From Methanospirillum hungatei (GTDB taxonomy: Archaea; Halobacteriota; Methanomicrobia; Methanomicrobiales; Methanospirillaceae), in assembly GCF_019263745.1 (NCBI RefSeq), contig NZ_CP077107.1:3162001-3226000 (forward strand): a DNA stretch of 64,000 nt, in the 5' to 3' direction. Below, in pieces: positions 43,657-53,011 of the stretch. The first letter of the stretch is position 1, and every line of letters begins with the position of its first letter. A model generated the notes under the pieces. It was given only the letters and a program-made list of their open reading frames with translations, did not search any database and was not told where the DNA came from. The translations under genes were made by a program, and so were the position numbers.

Positions 43657-45000
43657 TCAGGGTGCTGAAAACCTGAATGATCCATCCCTGATATCAGTAA
43701 CCCATTTTTTAAACATTCTGATACCTTCAATCATATCTGAACCATATTTCGTGAAAAATATCTCTTCTTCTGCATCTGACGCAGGTGACCGCTCTAAATA
43801 TTCAAGGAGTGCTTCTTCTCCATCAAAATCAGTTGCAGCAATTCTGATGAAAAAATCTCCATATGGGGCCATCATCGCCTCTCCCGTAACTGTGGCAATG
43901 TGGTATGGGTGAGAGATTAAAGCAGGAGCTAAATCATTAGAATACATGATACCTGCGTTTTGAAGCAGGTTTGCCATTGGATTCATGTCAATCATGAAGT
44001 AAAACCCTGCTTTTGGAATGGTGACTCTGATACCATCAGTATCTGAACAAAGGCGGGCAAGTCTGGTTGTCATAATCCGAAGAATATTCCTCACAGCATC
44101 CAGGTATTGATCCATCTCATTTTCTGACCGATATGCTGCAATACCTGCCTCCTGGATTGGTACTGCAGAACTTGTGTAGATGGTTGCTGCAATTTTTGCA
44201 ACATCTCTGATAATAGCAGGACTACTTCCTTCTGGCATGATACAACTCCCAAGTCTGAATCCTCCTGCTCCCATTCCTGCTGAAAGGCTATGGATAACAA
44301 AAGTTCCCTCTGGGTAGATCTCTCCCATACTCACGAAAGATTCTGGATCATAGGTGAGCAGGCCATATACTTCATCAGAAAGGATGAATGTATGGTATTT
44401 CCTACATACATCAGCAATTGCTGTCAGTTCTTCCCTGCTATACAATGCTCCAGTAGGATTTCCAGGATTGTTCAGTATTAACAGATGCTGAGTTTTTACC
44501 AGACCCTTGAGCATTGCTTCGAGGGTATTTGGGCGGACTTTAAAATTTCCTGCACCATGAGTATATAACCGATAATATGGAACATTCAGAATCCGGAGTT
44601 GAGGCAGGTATCCAAGCCATCCGGGAGACGGGATGATAACAGAACCAGTCAACAGGGTAAAAAGAGAAAATATGAGACCTTTTGCACCATGGCCGGTAAT
44701 TACCCGGTATGGTTCAATATCAAGCCTGAAGTTTTTTTTATAAAATGAAGCAACTGCTTCCCGAAGCTCAGTGTTCCCGATTGGGTCAGCGTATGTTCCC
44801 TTTCCACTATGAAGCGAGAGAGCTTTTTGAAGCGGTGCGGGAACCGGAAAAGGCGATTGTCCAAGGCCGAACTTAAACATCTGGCCATTACATCCAATTT
44901 CTGCACACCGCTCCTTCTGCTCTTCGATTAATCGAAAATATCGAAGGTTTTCCGGAACCTGGATCCGGTCAACCTTGGCATCGATAATAATGCCGGCCAT
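43657..45000 (-). CDS. PLP-dependent aminotransferase-like protein lacking the usual lysine
   Basis: 447 residues. Fold-type I features are present: GHGAKGLIFSLF, LNNPGNPTGALYS, ILSDEVYGLLTY and the Arg in GGFRLGS. At the place where the PLP lysine is expected (HS-x-SK) the sequence reads VIHSLSAGMGAGGFRLGS, with Ala instead of Lys. The enzyme may therefore not form the normal internal aldimine; it could be a non-catalytic relative or use another residue. It ends a few bases from the convergent propeptide-like gene. Confidence 0.75.
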   Translation of the reverse strand: MAGIIIDAKVDRIQVPENLRYFRLIEEQKERCAEIGCNGQMFKFGLGQSPFPVPAPLQKALSLHSGKGTYADPIGNTELREAVASFYKKNFRLDIEPYRVITGHGAKGLIFSLFTLLTGSVIIPSPGWLGYLPQLRILNVPYYRLYTHGAGNFKVRPNTLEAMLKGLVKTQHLLILNNPGNPTGALYSREELTAIADVCRKYHTFILSDEVYGLLTYDPESFVSMGEIYPEGTFVIHSLSAGMGAGGFRLGSCIMPEGSSPAIIRDVAKIAATIYTSSAVPIQEAGIAAYRSENEMDQYLDAVRNILRIMTTRLARLCSDTDGIRVTIPKAGFYFMIDMNPMANLLQNAGIMYSNDLAPALISHPYHIATVTGEAMMAPYGDFFIRIAATDFDGEEALLEYLERSPASDAEEEIFFTKYGSDMIEGIRMFKKWVTDIRDGSFRFSAP

Positions 45001-45026
45001 GAGGGAATTTCTTACAGTGACCGGAT

Positions 45027-45326
45027 TTATAGTTTCTCTTCTTCGTAGATAATGACAGATGTTGGAAGAATTCCTGGTCTTTCATCAGTCATAAATGAGG
45101 TATAACTCAGTATGTGTACATAATATTCAAGATATCCCTGGATAAAATCTGAAAGACCCTGAGATCTCCTTCCGAGGATGAGGACGACAATAAACTGGAT
45201 CAACATGCAGATACCTGCAACAAATCCATATACCATCAGGACTATTCCAATGATGAATGAATAAATAATCCTTATGAAAAGTTCTATCCTGCCTGCCTTT
45301 TCTTCATATGCGAATAATTGTTTCAT
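45027..45326 (-). CDS. DUF4389 membrane protein
   Basis: 99 residues with two transmembrane helices (about 19-39 and 38-53 as one hairpin region). The C-terminal pattern LSDFIQGYLEYYVHILSYTSFMTDERP (read in pieces as DFIQGYLEYY and SYTSFMTDERP) is typical of DUF4389. The function is unknown. It is 26 bp upstream of the aminotransferase-like gene and 10 bp after the cohesin-like gene, so all may be one transcript. Confidence 0.78.
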   Translation of the reverse strand: MKQLFAYEEKAGRIELFIRIIYSFIIGIVLMVYGFVAGICMLIQFIVVLILGRRSQGLSDFIQGYLEYYVHILSYTSFMTDERPGILPTSVIIYEEEKL

Positions 45327-45336
45327 ATAATTCGTC

Positions 45337-45849
45337 TCACTGTGAAGCTGGTATCATAGGGTTTGGTCCTGCCCCTGATATAACGATGCTTGCTGTTTTG
45401 CTCACCGTTTCATACCTGCCATTCCGATCGTCATCAATGATAACTGGCTGAACACTCAGAGTTGCATATCCTGCAGTTAGGGCATGGATGGTCACCTTGG
45501 CAAGATTAGAAATGGAAAGGGCAGGTTCAACCTGATTTCCGAGATCTGCACCCTGAATGAGGACAGTAGTGCTATTTATATGTTCAACTTTATTCATCGA
45601 CACCCATGATGGGAACGTTATCTCACCAAATGATGCAACGGATGGGTTATCAAGGGTGAGATATAAGGCATACCCTGATAATCCTGCATCACATCCCTCC
45701 ATAATGAGGTCTATCTCCGGTTGTTCTCCTGGATTAGATTCGACAACCGAGGGGTTAAAAAAGAGGAGTGAGTATGCTGATACCGGTGCCATCAGCCCAG
45801 CAATCAGGATCAGTACGCCAAGCACTCTGATAGTATTTGTCTGTTTCAT
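45337..45849 (-). CDS. Secreted cohesin-like domain protein
   Basis: 170 residues from ATG at 45849 (MKQTNTIRV), with AGGTG six bases upstream. A signal peptide (cleavage likely after PVSA) is followed by one beta-sandwich domain of about 140 residues. The opening FFNPSVVESNPGEQPEIDLIM and the closing LAKVTIHALTAGYATLSVQP follow the cohesin pattern. Cohesins bind dockerins, and the gene directly upstream encodes a subtilase with a dockerin-like end, so the two may form a complex outside the cell. No membrane anchor or S-layer motif is present. Confidence 0.7.
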   Translation of the reverse strand: MKQTNTIRVLGVLILIAGLMAPVSAYSLLFFNPSVVESNPGEQPEIDLIMEGCDAGLSGYALYLTLDNPSVASFGEITFPSWVSMNKVEHINSTTVLIQGADLGNQVEPALSISNLAKVTIHALTAGYATLSVQPVIIDDDRNGRYETVSKTASIVISGAGPNPMIPASQ

Positions 45850-45858
45850 CTCCATCAC

Positions 45859-47652
45859 CTACACCATCTGATATAATTTTACAACATCACCAAATCCGAT
45901 AAATCCACTTCCATCAAAGTCAAACTGGCCTATTGGTTCTTCTTTCATAGCAAAAAGAATCTGATTGAATAGTAGTTTGGTATCATCATATTCAAGCCAT
46001 CCATTTCCATTGATGTCTTCAAAGAGGCCATCATCATCCGGATCTGTTGGTGTTGGATAGTTACCTCCAGTTCCATCAGGGAAAGCCTTAACCGGTTGGT
46101 ATGGTGGTTTTACATGGATGTAATTCTCTTTCTCTGCGACTGAGCTTAATCCCTCGTTAGAAACCGTCAGAGTAATAGAATATCTTCCTGGCTTCATATA
46201 GAGATGAACCGGATTCTGGGTGGTTGATTCATAACCATCACCAAATGACCAATGCCACTTTGTCGGCTCACCCGTAGAATGATCAGTAAACTGAACATTG
46301 AGTGGAATTGTTCCTGAAGCAGGATTTGCAGAAAAATCTGCCTGCAACGGAAGAACCTGGCTTAATGCATTATACGCGTTGAGTCTCCCCCCTGAAACAC
46401 AACTCTGATTAAGCCAGTACTTCTTATCAACAGTACTCATGAGCAAATTTTTTATTTGGACCGGTTCATTGGCTGGCTTTTCACTTTTAATAAGAGCTGC
46501 CGTTCCTGCAACAAATGGAACTGCCATTGATGTTCCGTCTTCGAATCCATAACTCCCCGGGGTTGTACTATAGATACTCACTCCTGGTGCCATGAGATCA
46601 ACAGTGGTTACTCCATAATTTGAGAACCATGCTTTTAGATTGGATTCGTCACTTGCTCCAACTGAGATGACATGCGGAGAATCATACCCGGATGGATAAT
46701 GGGGGATTTTATCGGTATCATACCCATCATTTCCTGATGAACAGACAAATAATGCAGGAGTATTATCTATAACTTCCTTAAGAATTTCACTGTTGTAGTA
46801 TGTACCCCATGAACATGAGATAATGTCTGCCCCCATTTCAGAGGCATATAATATTCCCTGTATTTCAAGAACGGTATTACTCGTGCCTGCAGCATCAAAG
46901 ACCTTCACCGGAAGAATTTTTGAGTTCCAACTGACACCTGCAATACCAAGGTTGTTATTCGTTACAGCTCCCAATATTCCAGCACAATGAGTTCCATGAC
47001 CATTATCATCCATGGGATCAGTGTCAGAATTTACAAAATCATATCCGCTTAAACAGTTCTCTGCCAGATCTTCGTGATTGTAATCTACACCAGAATCAAT
47101 TACGGCAACGATAACATCAGAAGATCCGGTGGATACATTCCATGCTTCAGGTGCATGAATATCTGACCTGCCTGTGCTCACATTGGTAGTATTGTTGCTG
47201 TATAATCCCCACTGTAAAGAAAAACCTGGATCATTAGGGAAGTTCATTGGCACATCTGCGATATCCAGATTCTCTTCTGTTATACCTGAATCATCTGTCG
47301 GATTTGGCAGGTATGTTATATAGTTTGGTTCTGCGTAAGCAACATATTCATTGGACTTATAATACTCCACAGCCTCGGGAACAGACATGGAATCCGGAAC
47401 TTTCACTACTTGAAGCCCCTTTACTCCAAGTATTTCCTCTGTAAGTTTTGTTTCTGCCCCGATTTGTGCATTCAATGAAGAAGCAACAGATACCACCGCT
47501 GTTCCTGAACCAATGTCATTATATTGAATAATAACTTCTCCCGGTTCATATGTTCCAGATACATCTGCAGCAGATACTGCACCCCATGATGATAACATGA
47601 GCATAAAAAGCATACATGCTCTAAAAACCCACGATACACTCACTCGTTCCAT
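45859..47652 (-). CDS. Secreted subtilisin-like protease with PKD and dockerin-like domains
   Basis: 597 residues. Domain order: signal peptide (1-29), propeptide (about 34-114), S8 peptidase (about 145-430) with the triad Asp186 in VIDSGVD, His219 in DNGHGTH and Ser375 in DGTSMAVP, and oxyanion Asn308. A PKD domain follows (about 435-525, with WSFGDG), then a C-terminal dockerin-like pair of calcium loops (DINGNGWLEYDD and FDFDGSGFIGFGD). It should degrade proteins outside the cell. The calcium-loop pair suggests binding to a cohesin, one of which is encoded 9 bp downstream. Confidence 0.92.
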   Translation of the reverse strand: MERVSVSWVFRACMLFMLMLSSWGAVSAADVSGTYEPGEVIIQYNDIGSGTAVVSVASSLNAQIGAETKLTEEILGVKGLQVVKVPDSMSVPEAVEYYKSNEYVAYAEPNYITYLPNPTDDSGITEENLDIADVPMNFPNDPGFSLQWGLYSNNTTNVSTGRSDIHAPEAWNVSTGSSDVIVAVIDSGVDYNHEDLAENCLSGYDFVNSDTDPMDDNGHGTHCAGILGAVTNNNLGIAGVSWNSKILPVKVFDAAGTSNTVLEIQGILYASEMGADIISCSWGTYYNSEILKEVIDNTPALFVCSSGNDGYDTDKIPHYPSGYDSPHVISVGASDESNLKAWFSNYGVTTVDLMAPGVSIYSTTPGSYGFEDGTSMAVPFVAGTAALIKSEKPANEPVQIKNLLMSTVDKKYWLNQSCVSGGRLNAYNALSQVLPLQADFSANPASGTIPLNVQFTDHSTGEPTKWHWSFGDGYESTTQNPVHLYMKPGRYSITLTVSNEGLSSVAEKENYIHVKPPYQPVKAFPDGTGGNYPTPTDPDDDGLFEDINGNGWLEYDDTKLLFNQILFAMKEEPIGQFDFDGSGFIGFGDVVKLYQMV

Positions 47653-47762
47653 CCCTCATCCCTCAGTATTTCAGAAAAATTGGCAATTGCCTATAATCTA
47701 TTTTTTATATATCGTTATTGTATAAATAATTAGCAGATGTATCCCTGAATTCGGCTTTTTTA

Positions 47763-48266
47763 TTAATTAATAATTTTTTGCATCCAGATAGTATCAAATT
47801 CTTTACCATTCTTTACACCCACCCGTTCAAACTGTCCCCGGTGAATAAACCCGTGTTTTTCATGGAATTTTACACTTCCCGGATTGAGAGAAGAAATTTC
47901 GGCAAGTATTGATTTTATTCCTTTCTCCCGTGCTTTCTCAATCAGATAATCCAGCATCATGGATCCAATCCGTTTTCCTGTATATTCAGGGTTCAGGAAG
48001 TATGAGATAACTGCAGTATATCGAAATGCCGGCATGGGATTATGGGGCCGTAAAAATCCAAACCCGATCAATACTCCGTTCTTTTTTACCGATACTGAAG
48101 GGTAATGCTCAATAACCGGCATTATGGCATCGAAATATGACAAGGGAAGTGGTGTTTCAAGAAAGGCAGCATAGGTATGTTCAATATAATAATTGAACAA
48201 GGCGATGATTGGTTCTTTGTCTGATTCGATAATCGGACTTAGGAGCAGTTCTGTTGATAGTGTCAT
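47763..48266 (-). CDS. GNAT acetyltransferase, phosphinothricin acetyltransferase-like
   Basis: 167 residues. The acetyl-CoA loop is ISYFLNPEYTGKRIGSMMLDYL, and the C-terminal EISSLNPGSVKFHEKHGFIHRG (in pieces) is typical of the Pat/YncA group, which acetylates small amines such as L-methionine sulfone and phosphinothricin. It lies downstream of a MarR-type regulator on the same strand, with a perfect palindrome 10 bp upstream of its start. Confidence 0.86.
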   Translation of the reverse strand: MTLSTELLLSPIIESDKEPIIALFNYYIEHTYAAFLETPLPLSYFDAIMPVIEHYPSVSVKKNGVLIGFGFLRPHNPMPAFRYTAVISYFLNPEYTGKRIGSMMLDYLIEKAREKGIKSILAEISSLNPGSVKFHEKHGFIHRGQFERVGVKNGKEFDTIWMQKIIN

Positions 48267-48275
48267 AGTCTCAAA

Positions 48276-48296
48276 ATAGTTTAGTCACTAAACTAT
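48276..48296. promoter_or_regulatory. 21-bp perfect palindrome, candidate MarR operator
   Basis: Two 10-bp arms (ATAGTTTAGT and ACTAAACTAT) meet at a single central C. The size and shape are those of MarR-family operators. It ends 10 bp upstream of the acetyltransferase start and 23 bp after the MarR-family gene, so it could control the acetyltransferase on its own. Confidence 0.6.
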
Positions 48297-48318
48297 AAGA
48301 ATTCATTCTGCTCTTAAC

Positions 48319-48831
48319 TCATTTTTTCAAGTTCCAAAAAAAGAGAGATTCTGAATTCGAAGAATTTTCCCGGATATCAATACTTCTCTGTATAACTTTT
48401 TCATAACATTGGAGGATAGATATTGCTCCGTGAATCTGTTCTTCCGGCATATCTGATATCTCCCTAAAAAATTCTGTATACAGTCGGGTATGGAGATCGG
48501 TGTGCCATAAAAACGCCTTCCTTCCTTTGGGGGTAAGATCAAGATAAACGATCTTCCGGTTTTCACTGCTCCTTACTCTGCATATGTATCCCTTCTCCTC
48601 AAGCTTTTGGACCATCTGTGTGACGGCCCCTTTTGTGATGCCCAGTAAGGATGCAATTTCCGAAAGTTTTTCCTTAGGAAATCTCCCTGCAATGTCAATG
48701 AGATGAATTTCAGAAGCAGAAAGGACATCACCATACCCCAAATCTACCGGCTTTTTTTCAATAGCAACAGCCTGATGAATAATCCGAATGAGTGAATCGG
48801 TAAGCTCAGAAAAAGATTTTGGTGAAGTCAT
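48319..48831 (-). CDS. MarR-family transcriptional regulator
   Basis: 170 residues from ATG at 48831 (MTSPKSFSELTDS). The winged-helix core is clear: LSEIASLLGITKGAVTQMVQKLEEKGYI is the helix-turn-helix (read as LGITKGAVTQMVQKL plus flanks), and the wing is VRSSENRKIVYLDLTPKG. It is flanked by helices for dimerisation. MarR proteins bind palindromes as dimers and release them on ligand or redox signals. The adjacent acetyltransferase and the 21-bp palindrome are the likely target. Confidence 0.9.
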   Translation of the reverse strand: MTSPKSFSELTDSLIRIIHQAVAIEKKPVDLGYGDVLSASEIHLIDIAGRFPKEKLSEIASLLGITKGAVTQMVQKLEEKGYICRVRSSENRKIVYLDLTPKGRKAFLWHTDLHTRLYTEFFREISDMPEEQIHGAISILQCYEKVIQRSIDIRENSSNSESLFFWNLKK

Positions 48832-48908
48832 ATTATATGTTTCCCAATCTCTTTGCAATTGGATCTTTATCAAATATAATCTGGTGGCGACAAATAGGAT
48901 ATGGATAA

Positions 48909-49361
48909 ATGAATCTAACCATCCGACCAGCAGTGCGAACAGATTGTCCTCGTCTTCTGGAACTAATCAAGGAACTTGCAGAATATGAGCGTGCTCTTCA
49001 TGAGGTTGAAGTAACTTCGAGCCATTTTGAAGAGTCAGGATTTGGAGATTGTCCAGTTTGGTGGGCACATGTTGCTGAAATATCTGGAATCATTGTAGGT
49101 TTTGCTCTATATTACATTCGTTACTCAACCTGGAAAGGTCAGAGATTATATCTAGAAGATATTATTGTAACCAGGGAATATCGAAGAAAAGGGATTGGAA
49201 AAAAACTATTTGAAGCAGTCCTGGACGATGCGCAGAAGAAAAATTTAAATGGAGTTCTCTGGCAGGTACTCGAATGGAATAAACCTGCCATTGAGTTTTA
49301 TAACCAGTATGCGCCGACTTTTAACCAGGAATGGATAACCTGCACCATTGATAAAAAATGA
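48909..49361 (+). CDS. GNAT acetyltransferase, diamine/polyamine type
   Basis: 150 residues. MNLTIRPAVRTDCPRLLELI is the family start, LYLEDIIVTREYRRKGIGKKL holds the acetyl-CoA loop, and LEWNKPAIEFYNQYAP is typical of spermidine/diamine N-acetyltransferases. The substrate is only a guess. It is divergent from marR with a 77-bp gap. Confidence 0.85.
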   Translation: MNLTIRPAVRTDCPRLLELIKELAEYERALHEVEVTSSHFEESGFGDCPVWWAHVAEISGIIVGFALYYIRYSTWKGQRLYLEDIIVTREYRRKGIGKKLFEAVLDDAQKKNLNGVLWQVLEWNKPAIEFYNQYAPTFNQEWITCTIDKK

Positions 49362-49711
49362 ATATATGTGGCAGGAACCAGGTTTTTTATATAATCATAT
49401 CACTGGTAATGTTCGTTGTAATTTCATAGGTATCATCAAGGTCTTCAAAACTTCTATAGGAACAAATACCGGAAGTTTAGCCTAGTATTATAATAGATCT
49501 CTGGGGAACCTCTATTGGAATAGTATATTCCTGATGTCATCCACCTATTCTATAGTGCACTACATAGTACACGAGAAGTGGTGGATTTGAGAGCCAAAAT
49601 CCGGACATGTGATGCACTTCGTTATAAATACAAACCGCCCATTTTATCCTGGTTGGTTTTGCATTTTATTATTCCTTCAATTCACACATACAACAATCCT
49701 GGAGGATAACC
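49362..49711. promoter_or_regulatory. 350-bp region before the giant TPR gene
   Basis: No gene seen. A TATA-like TTATAAATA at 49622-49630 lies about 85 bp before the proposed start. A 10-bp palindrome TAGTGCACTA sits at 49553-49562. The ribosome site GGAGG is at 49701-49705. The first half of the region shows nothing I can name. Confidence 0.4.
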
Positions 49712-52700
49712 CTGGCTAAAGAAGCAGGAACGAACGAGAAAGTCAAGAAATGGCTATCTATGGGGATGGCATTCCTCAAAAAGGATCAACAAGACCGGGC
49801 GTATTACGCATTTAAAGAAGGACTTCGTATTGATCCGGAAAACTCAGAACTCTGGTTTCAGACTGGAATAGTCCTTGCAAAACAAGAGCGCCATCGTGAC
49901 GCTATAAAGATGTACCGGAATGCTCTCAAATATGATCCGGACAATCTCAATGCACAACTCCGGCTTGGTATGTCAATGCACGAAGTCGGAATGTATAAAG
50001 AAGCCATCCCCGTTCTATCCCATCTCATTGAAAGAGAGAGTGAAAATGAGCAGGCATGGATGTACCGGGGAGCCTGCCATCTTGCTTTAGGAAAATTCCG
50101 TGAAGCACTCAGTGACTTTGAAACGGCCATTGATTGGGGATCTGAACAAACAGAAGTATGGGTCCTAAAGGGGTATTGTCATGTTCAAATTGGTGAATTT
50201 CAAGAGGCACTTGACGCTTATTCATTTGCCGTTGAAATAAACCCTGATGATCCTGTTGCATTTTTTGGCCTGGCAAATGCCCTTGTTCATCTTGATGAAC
50301 GGGATCAGGCGATTGAGGAACTGCGAAAGGCAGTAAAAATTGATCCTGAATATGCTGATGCCTGGAGGATGCTTGCTGATTTGTTTGCTGATTCCGGAGA
50401 GATTGCCCAGGCTTCAAATGCATATGAACAGGTTTTAAAGCTTGAACCCTGGGATCTTGATACCCGATATTCCTATTCAATTTTAAAAGCTGAATTATCG
50501 GATGATAAAGCCGCAGTAACCGATATTTTAAATCAGATAATAAATGAAGGCCAGGAATCAGTTACCTTTTACAATAACCATGGCCTCACGCTCATGCACC
50601 TGAAAAAATATGAGAGTGCGTTACAGGCTTTCAACCGTGCATTACAACTTGGACCTGATAATCCATCAGTATGGCATAATCATGGTGCGGCTTTGTACAA
50701 ACTTAAGTGGTTAAAGGATGCAATGAAATCATTTCAGCATTCTCTAAAATTAAATCCGAAAAATGTCAATGCATGGATAGGTATCGGGATGGTTGCAACT
50801 GCACAGTACGAATTCAGCCGGGCTGCTGCAGCGTATACTCATGCAACAGAGCTCTGTCCCCGGAAGGTAAATGTCTGGATAATGCTTGGCGATACGCAGA
50901 CTGAAAGAAGTATGTTTCAGGATGCAGTGGCAGCATATGAAAAAGCCCTTGAACTAGAGCCTGATAACCCAACTGCCTGGAATCAGCGAGGACTTGCTCT
51001 TCGGCTTATGGATAGTCACCCTGCTGCCCTGGAGTCATTTGAACATGCAGGTGAGACGAAAAACGCTCGTCCAGAATCCTGGATTAATCATGCAATTACC
51101 AGTTTTGAATTGGGTGAATATGATCAATCGGTGAACTCCTTTGAACGAGCTTGTAAATTCGGACCGATTCCTGTCGACAGCTGGCTTATTTATCTGAATG
51201 CTCTGGCTTACGAGCATGAGAATATGAAGGTCATTAAGGGGGCAGAACGGTTTATAGAACTCTTTGGTCCGGATGCGGAAGTACTATTTCTACTGGGGGT
51301 AGCTCAATACGAACTTAAGCAGTATGAGGCTGCTTTGCATCATTTCAGAGAGACCATAAAACTAGATAAAGATCATAATGATTCATTGTTCTGGGCCGGA
51401 TTGACTCTTCTTGAACTCTTTCAGTTTCCTGAGGCAATTACCTGTTTTGAACAGGTTGAAGACAATCATCCCGATGACTATCAGGCCTGGTATTATCATG
51501 GAAAAGCCTTGGTTTCACGTGGAGAACTTCAGAAAGCTGAGTTTATCCTGAAACATTCTATTCAGATATATGATCAGTCATATGAGGCCTGGTACTTGCT
51601 TGCCGATGTGCAGAGTTCAAGAAAGGCCTATTCTGATGCCTTACAGTCAATTGGAAAAGCTCTTGAGTTAGTTCCCTCTTCAAATAGTGCACTCATACTA
51701 AAAGCCACCATTCAGGTTGCACTTGGATCATTCCGGGGTGCCTGTCAGACGTATGCTCTTATCAGTGAACCGGATGCAAGTGATCCTGCTGTTCTGATTG
51801 GTTATGCCCGTGCATTATACCATACCGGTTCATTTCGGGAAGCATATGCCCGGGTTACACGTCTTTTAGTAAATGATGAGAAGAATCCTGACCTATGGCA
51901 CCTTCGGGCAGAAATCGAACGGGCCCAGGGATTATTTGACGAAGCAGCCCATGCCCTTACCCAGGCATGTAAATACGCACCGAATAATAAGAAACTCCAA
52001 TCTTTGCAAGGTATCGTGCTTTATGAAGCAGGAAAATATCCAGAGGCGATATCAGTTCTTGAGAAGGTTTTGGAGGTTGATTCTCAAAATGGGGAGTTAT
52101 GGAAACGAAAGGGTGCTGCTCATGAAGCATTACTCCAGTATGAACTGGCATCAGCAGCGTACCTGAAAGCATCAGAATTTTTGCATGATGATCCGGATCT
52201 TATCCGAAGACTAGGTGTGTCACTCTATCGAAGTGGAAAATGTGATCTTTCAATTCAAAAATTGGATCAATACCTTGAGGTAGTTCCTGATGATCCTGAT
52301 ATCTGGGAGATGAAAGGAAGGGCACTATACAACATGGGAGAATACCTGTTGGCATCTAATGCCCTGTCTCAAGCGGCATTATACCACCCGGATGATACAA
52401 ATTTGCTCTTCCGGTATACACAAAGTCTGGTAAAATCCGGAGAGTTACTCTCTGCTATTCCTACTCTTGACCAGATTCTTGAACGCGATCCGGATAATGC
52501 GGACGCCTGGAAGTTGAAAGCCGAAATTGAACAGGCTTTAGGAAGAAGTGATGAAGCTGCTCATGCAGTGGAAGAAGCATTACGACAGATTCCTGATGAT
52601 CCTGGTCTCATGCTTGCCAGGGTTAAAACATTGTATGAATCAGACAATTATCCAGAATCTCTTGATATGGTCAGAAGGGTTATTGATAAAGCTCCTGATA

Positions 52701-52963
52701 ATTCTGAAGCTTGGTCATTGTATGCTGAACTCCTCTGGATGACTGCTGATCACAATGCTGCCGCCGCTGCATATGAACGAATACTTGCTCATGACGATAC
52801 TAATGCCAGAGCCTGGTTTTTAAAAGGAGATTCTCTTCAGAATGCTGGCAGGTTTGAAGAGGCTGCTATCGCCCATGAGCGGGCGTTTTCTCTGGGTGGA
52901 GATCCATCTGTCGGACTCATGCTCTCGAAAAAAATGAGATATTTACAACAAAGAAAAACATAG
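49712..52963 (+). CDS. Giant TPR repeat protein, probable CTG start
   Basis: 1083 residues if translation starts at CTG 49712; 1067 from ATG 49760. A strong GGAGG (49701-49705) lies six bases before the CTG and 55 before the ATG, and the extra residues (AKEAGTNEKVKKWLSMGMAF) complete the first TPR helix. The rest is almost entirely tetratricopeptide repeats, about 30 with 34-residue spacing, many with the consensus A-x-x-x-[YF]-x-x-[AL]-L-x-L-x-P-D-N. It is a soluble superhelical scaffold. The partner is unknown. Confidence 0.85.
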   Translation: MAKEAGTNEKVKKWLSMGMAFLKKDQQDRAYYAFKEGLRIDPENSELWFQTGIVLAKQERHRDAIKMYRNALKYDPDNLNAQLRLGMSMHEVGMYKEAIPVLSHLIERESENEQAWMYRGACHLALGKFREALSDFETAIDWGSEQTEVWVLKGYCHVQIGEFQEALDAYSFAVEINPDDPVAFFGLANALVHLDERDQAIEELRKAVKIDPEYADAWRMLADLFADSGEIAQASNAYEQVLKLEPWDLDTRYSYSILKAELSDDKAAVTDILNQIINEGQESVTFYNNHGLTLMHLKKYESALQAFNRALQLGPDNPSVWHNHGAALYKLKWLKDAMKSFQHSLKLNPKNVNAWIGIGMVATAQYEFSRAAAAYTHATELCPRKVNVWIMLGDTQTERSMFQDAVAAYEKALELEPDNPTAWNQRGLALRLMDSHPAALESFEHAGETKNARPESWINHAITSFELGEYDQSVNSFERACKFGPIPVDSWLIYLNALAYEHENMKVIKGAERFIELFGPDAEVLFLLGVAQYELKQYEAALHHFRETIKLDKDHNDSLFWAGLTLLELFQFPEAITCFEQVEDNHPDDYQAWYYHGKALVSRGELQKAEFILKHSIQIYDQSYEAWYLLADVQSSRKAYSDALQSIGKALELVPSSNSALILKATIQVALGSFRGACQTYALISEPDASDPAVLIGYARALYHTGSFREAYARVTRLLVNDEKNPDLWHLRAEIERAQGLFDEAAHALTQACKYAPNNKKLQSLQGIVLYEAGKYPEAISVLEKVLEVDSQNGELWKRKGAAHEALLQYELASAAYLKASEFLHDDPDLIRRLGVSLYRSGKCDLSIQKLDQYLEVVPDDPDIWEMKGRALYNMGEYLLASNALSQAALYHPDDTNLLFRYTQSLVKSGELLSAIPTLDQILERDPDNADAWKLKAEIEQALGRSDEAAHAVEEALRQIPDDPGLMLARVKTLYESDNYPESLDMVRRVIDKAPDNSEAWSLYAELLWMTADHNAAAAAYERILAHDDTNARAWFLKGDSLQNAGRFEEAAIAHERAFSLGGDPSVGLMLSKKMRYLQQRKT

Positions 52964-53011
52964 GCAAATTCTCTCCTAGCACTATGGTTACCAATAGATC
53001 AACTATGTTCT

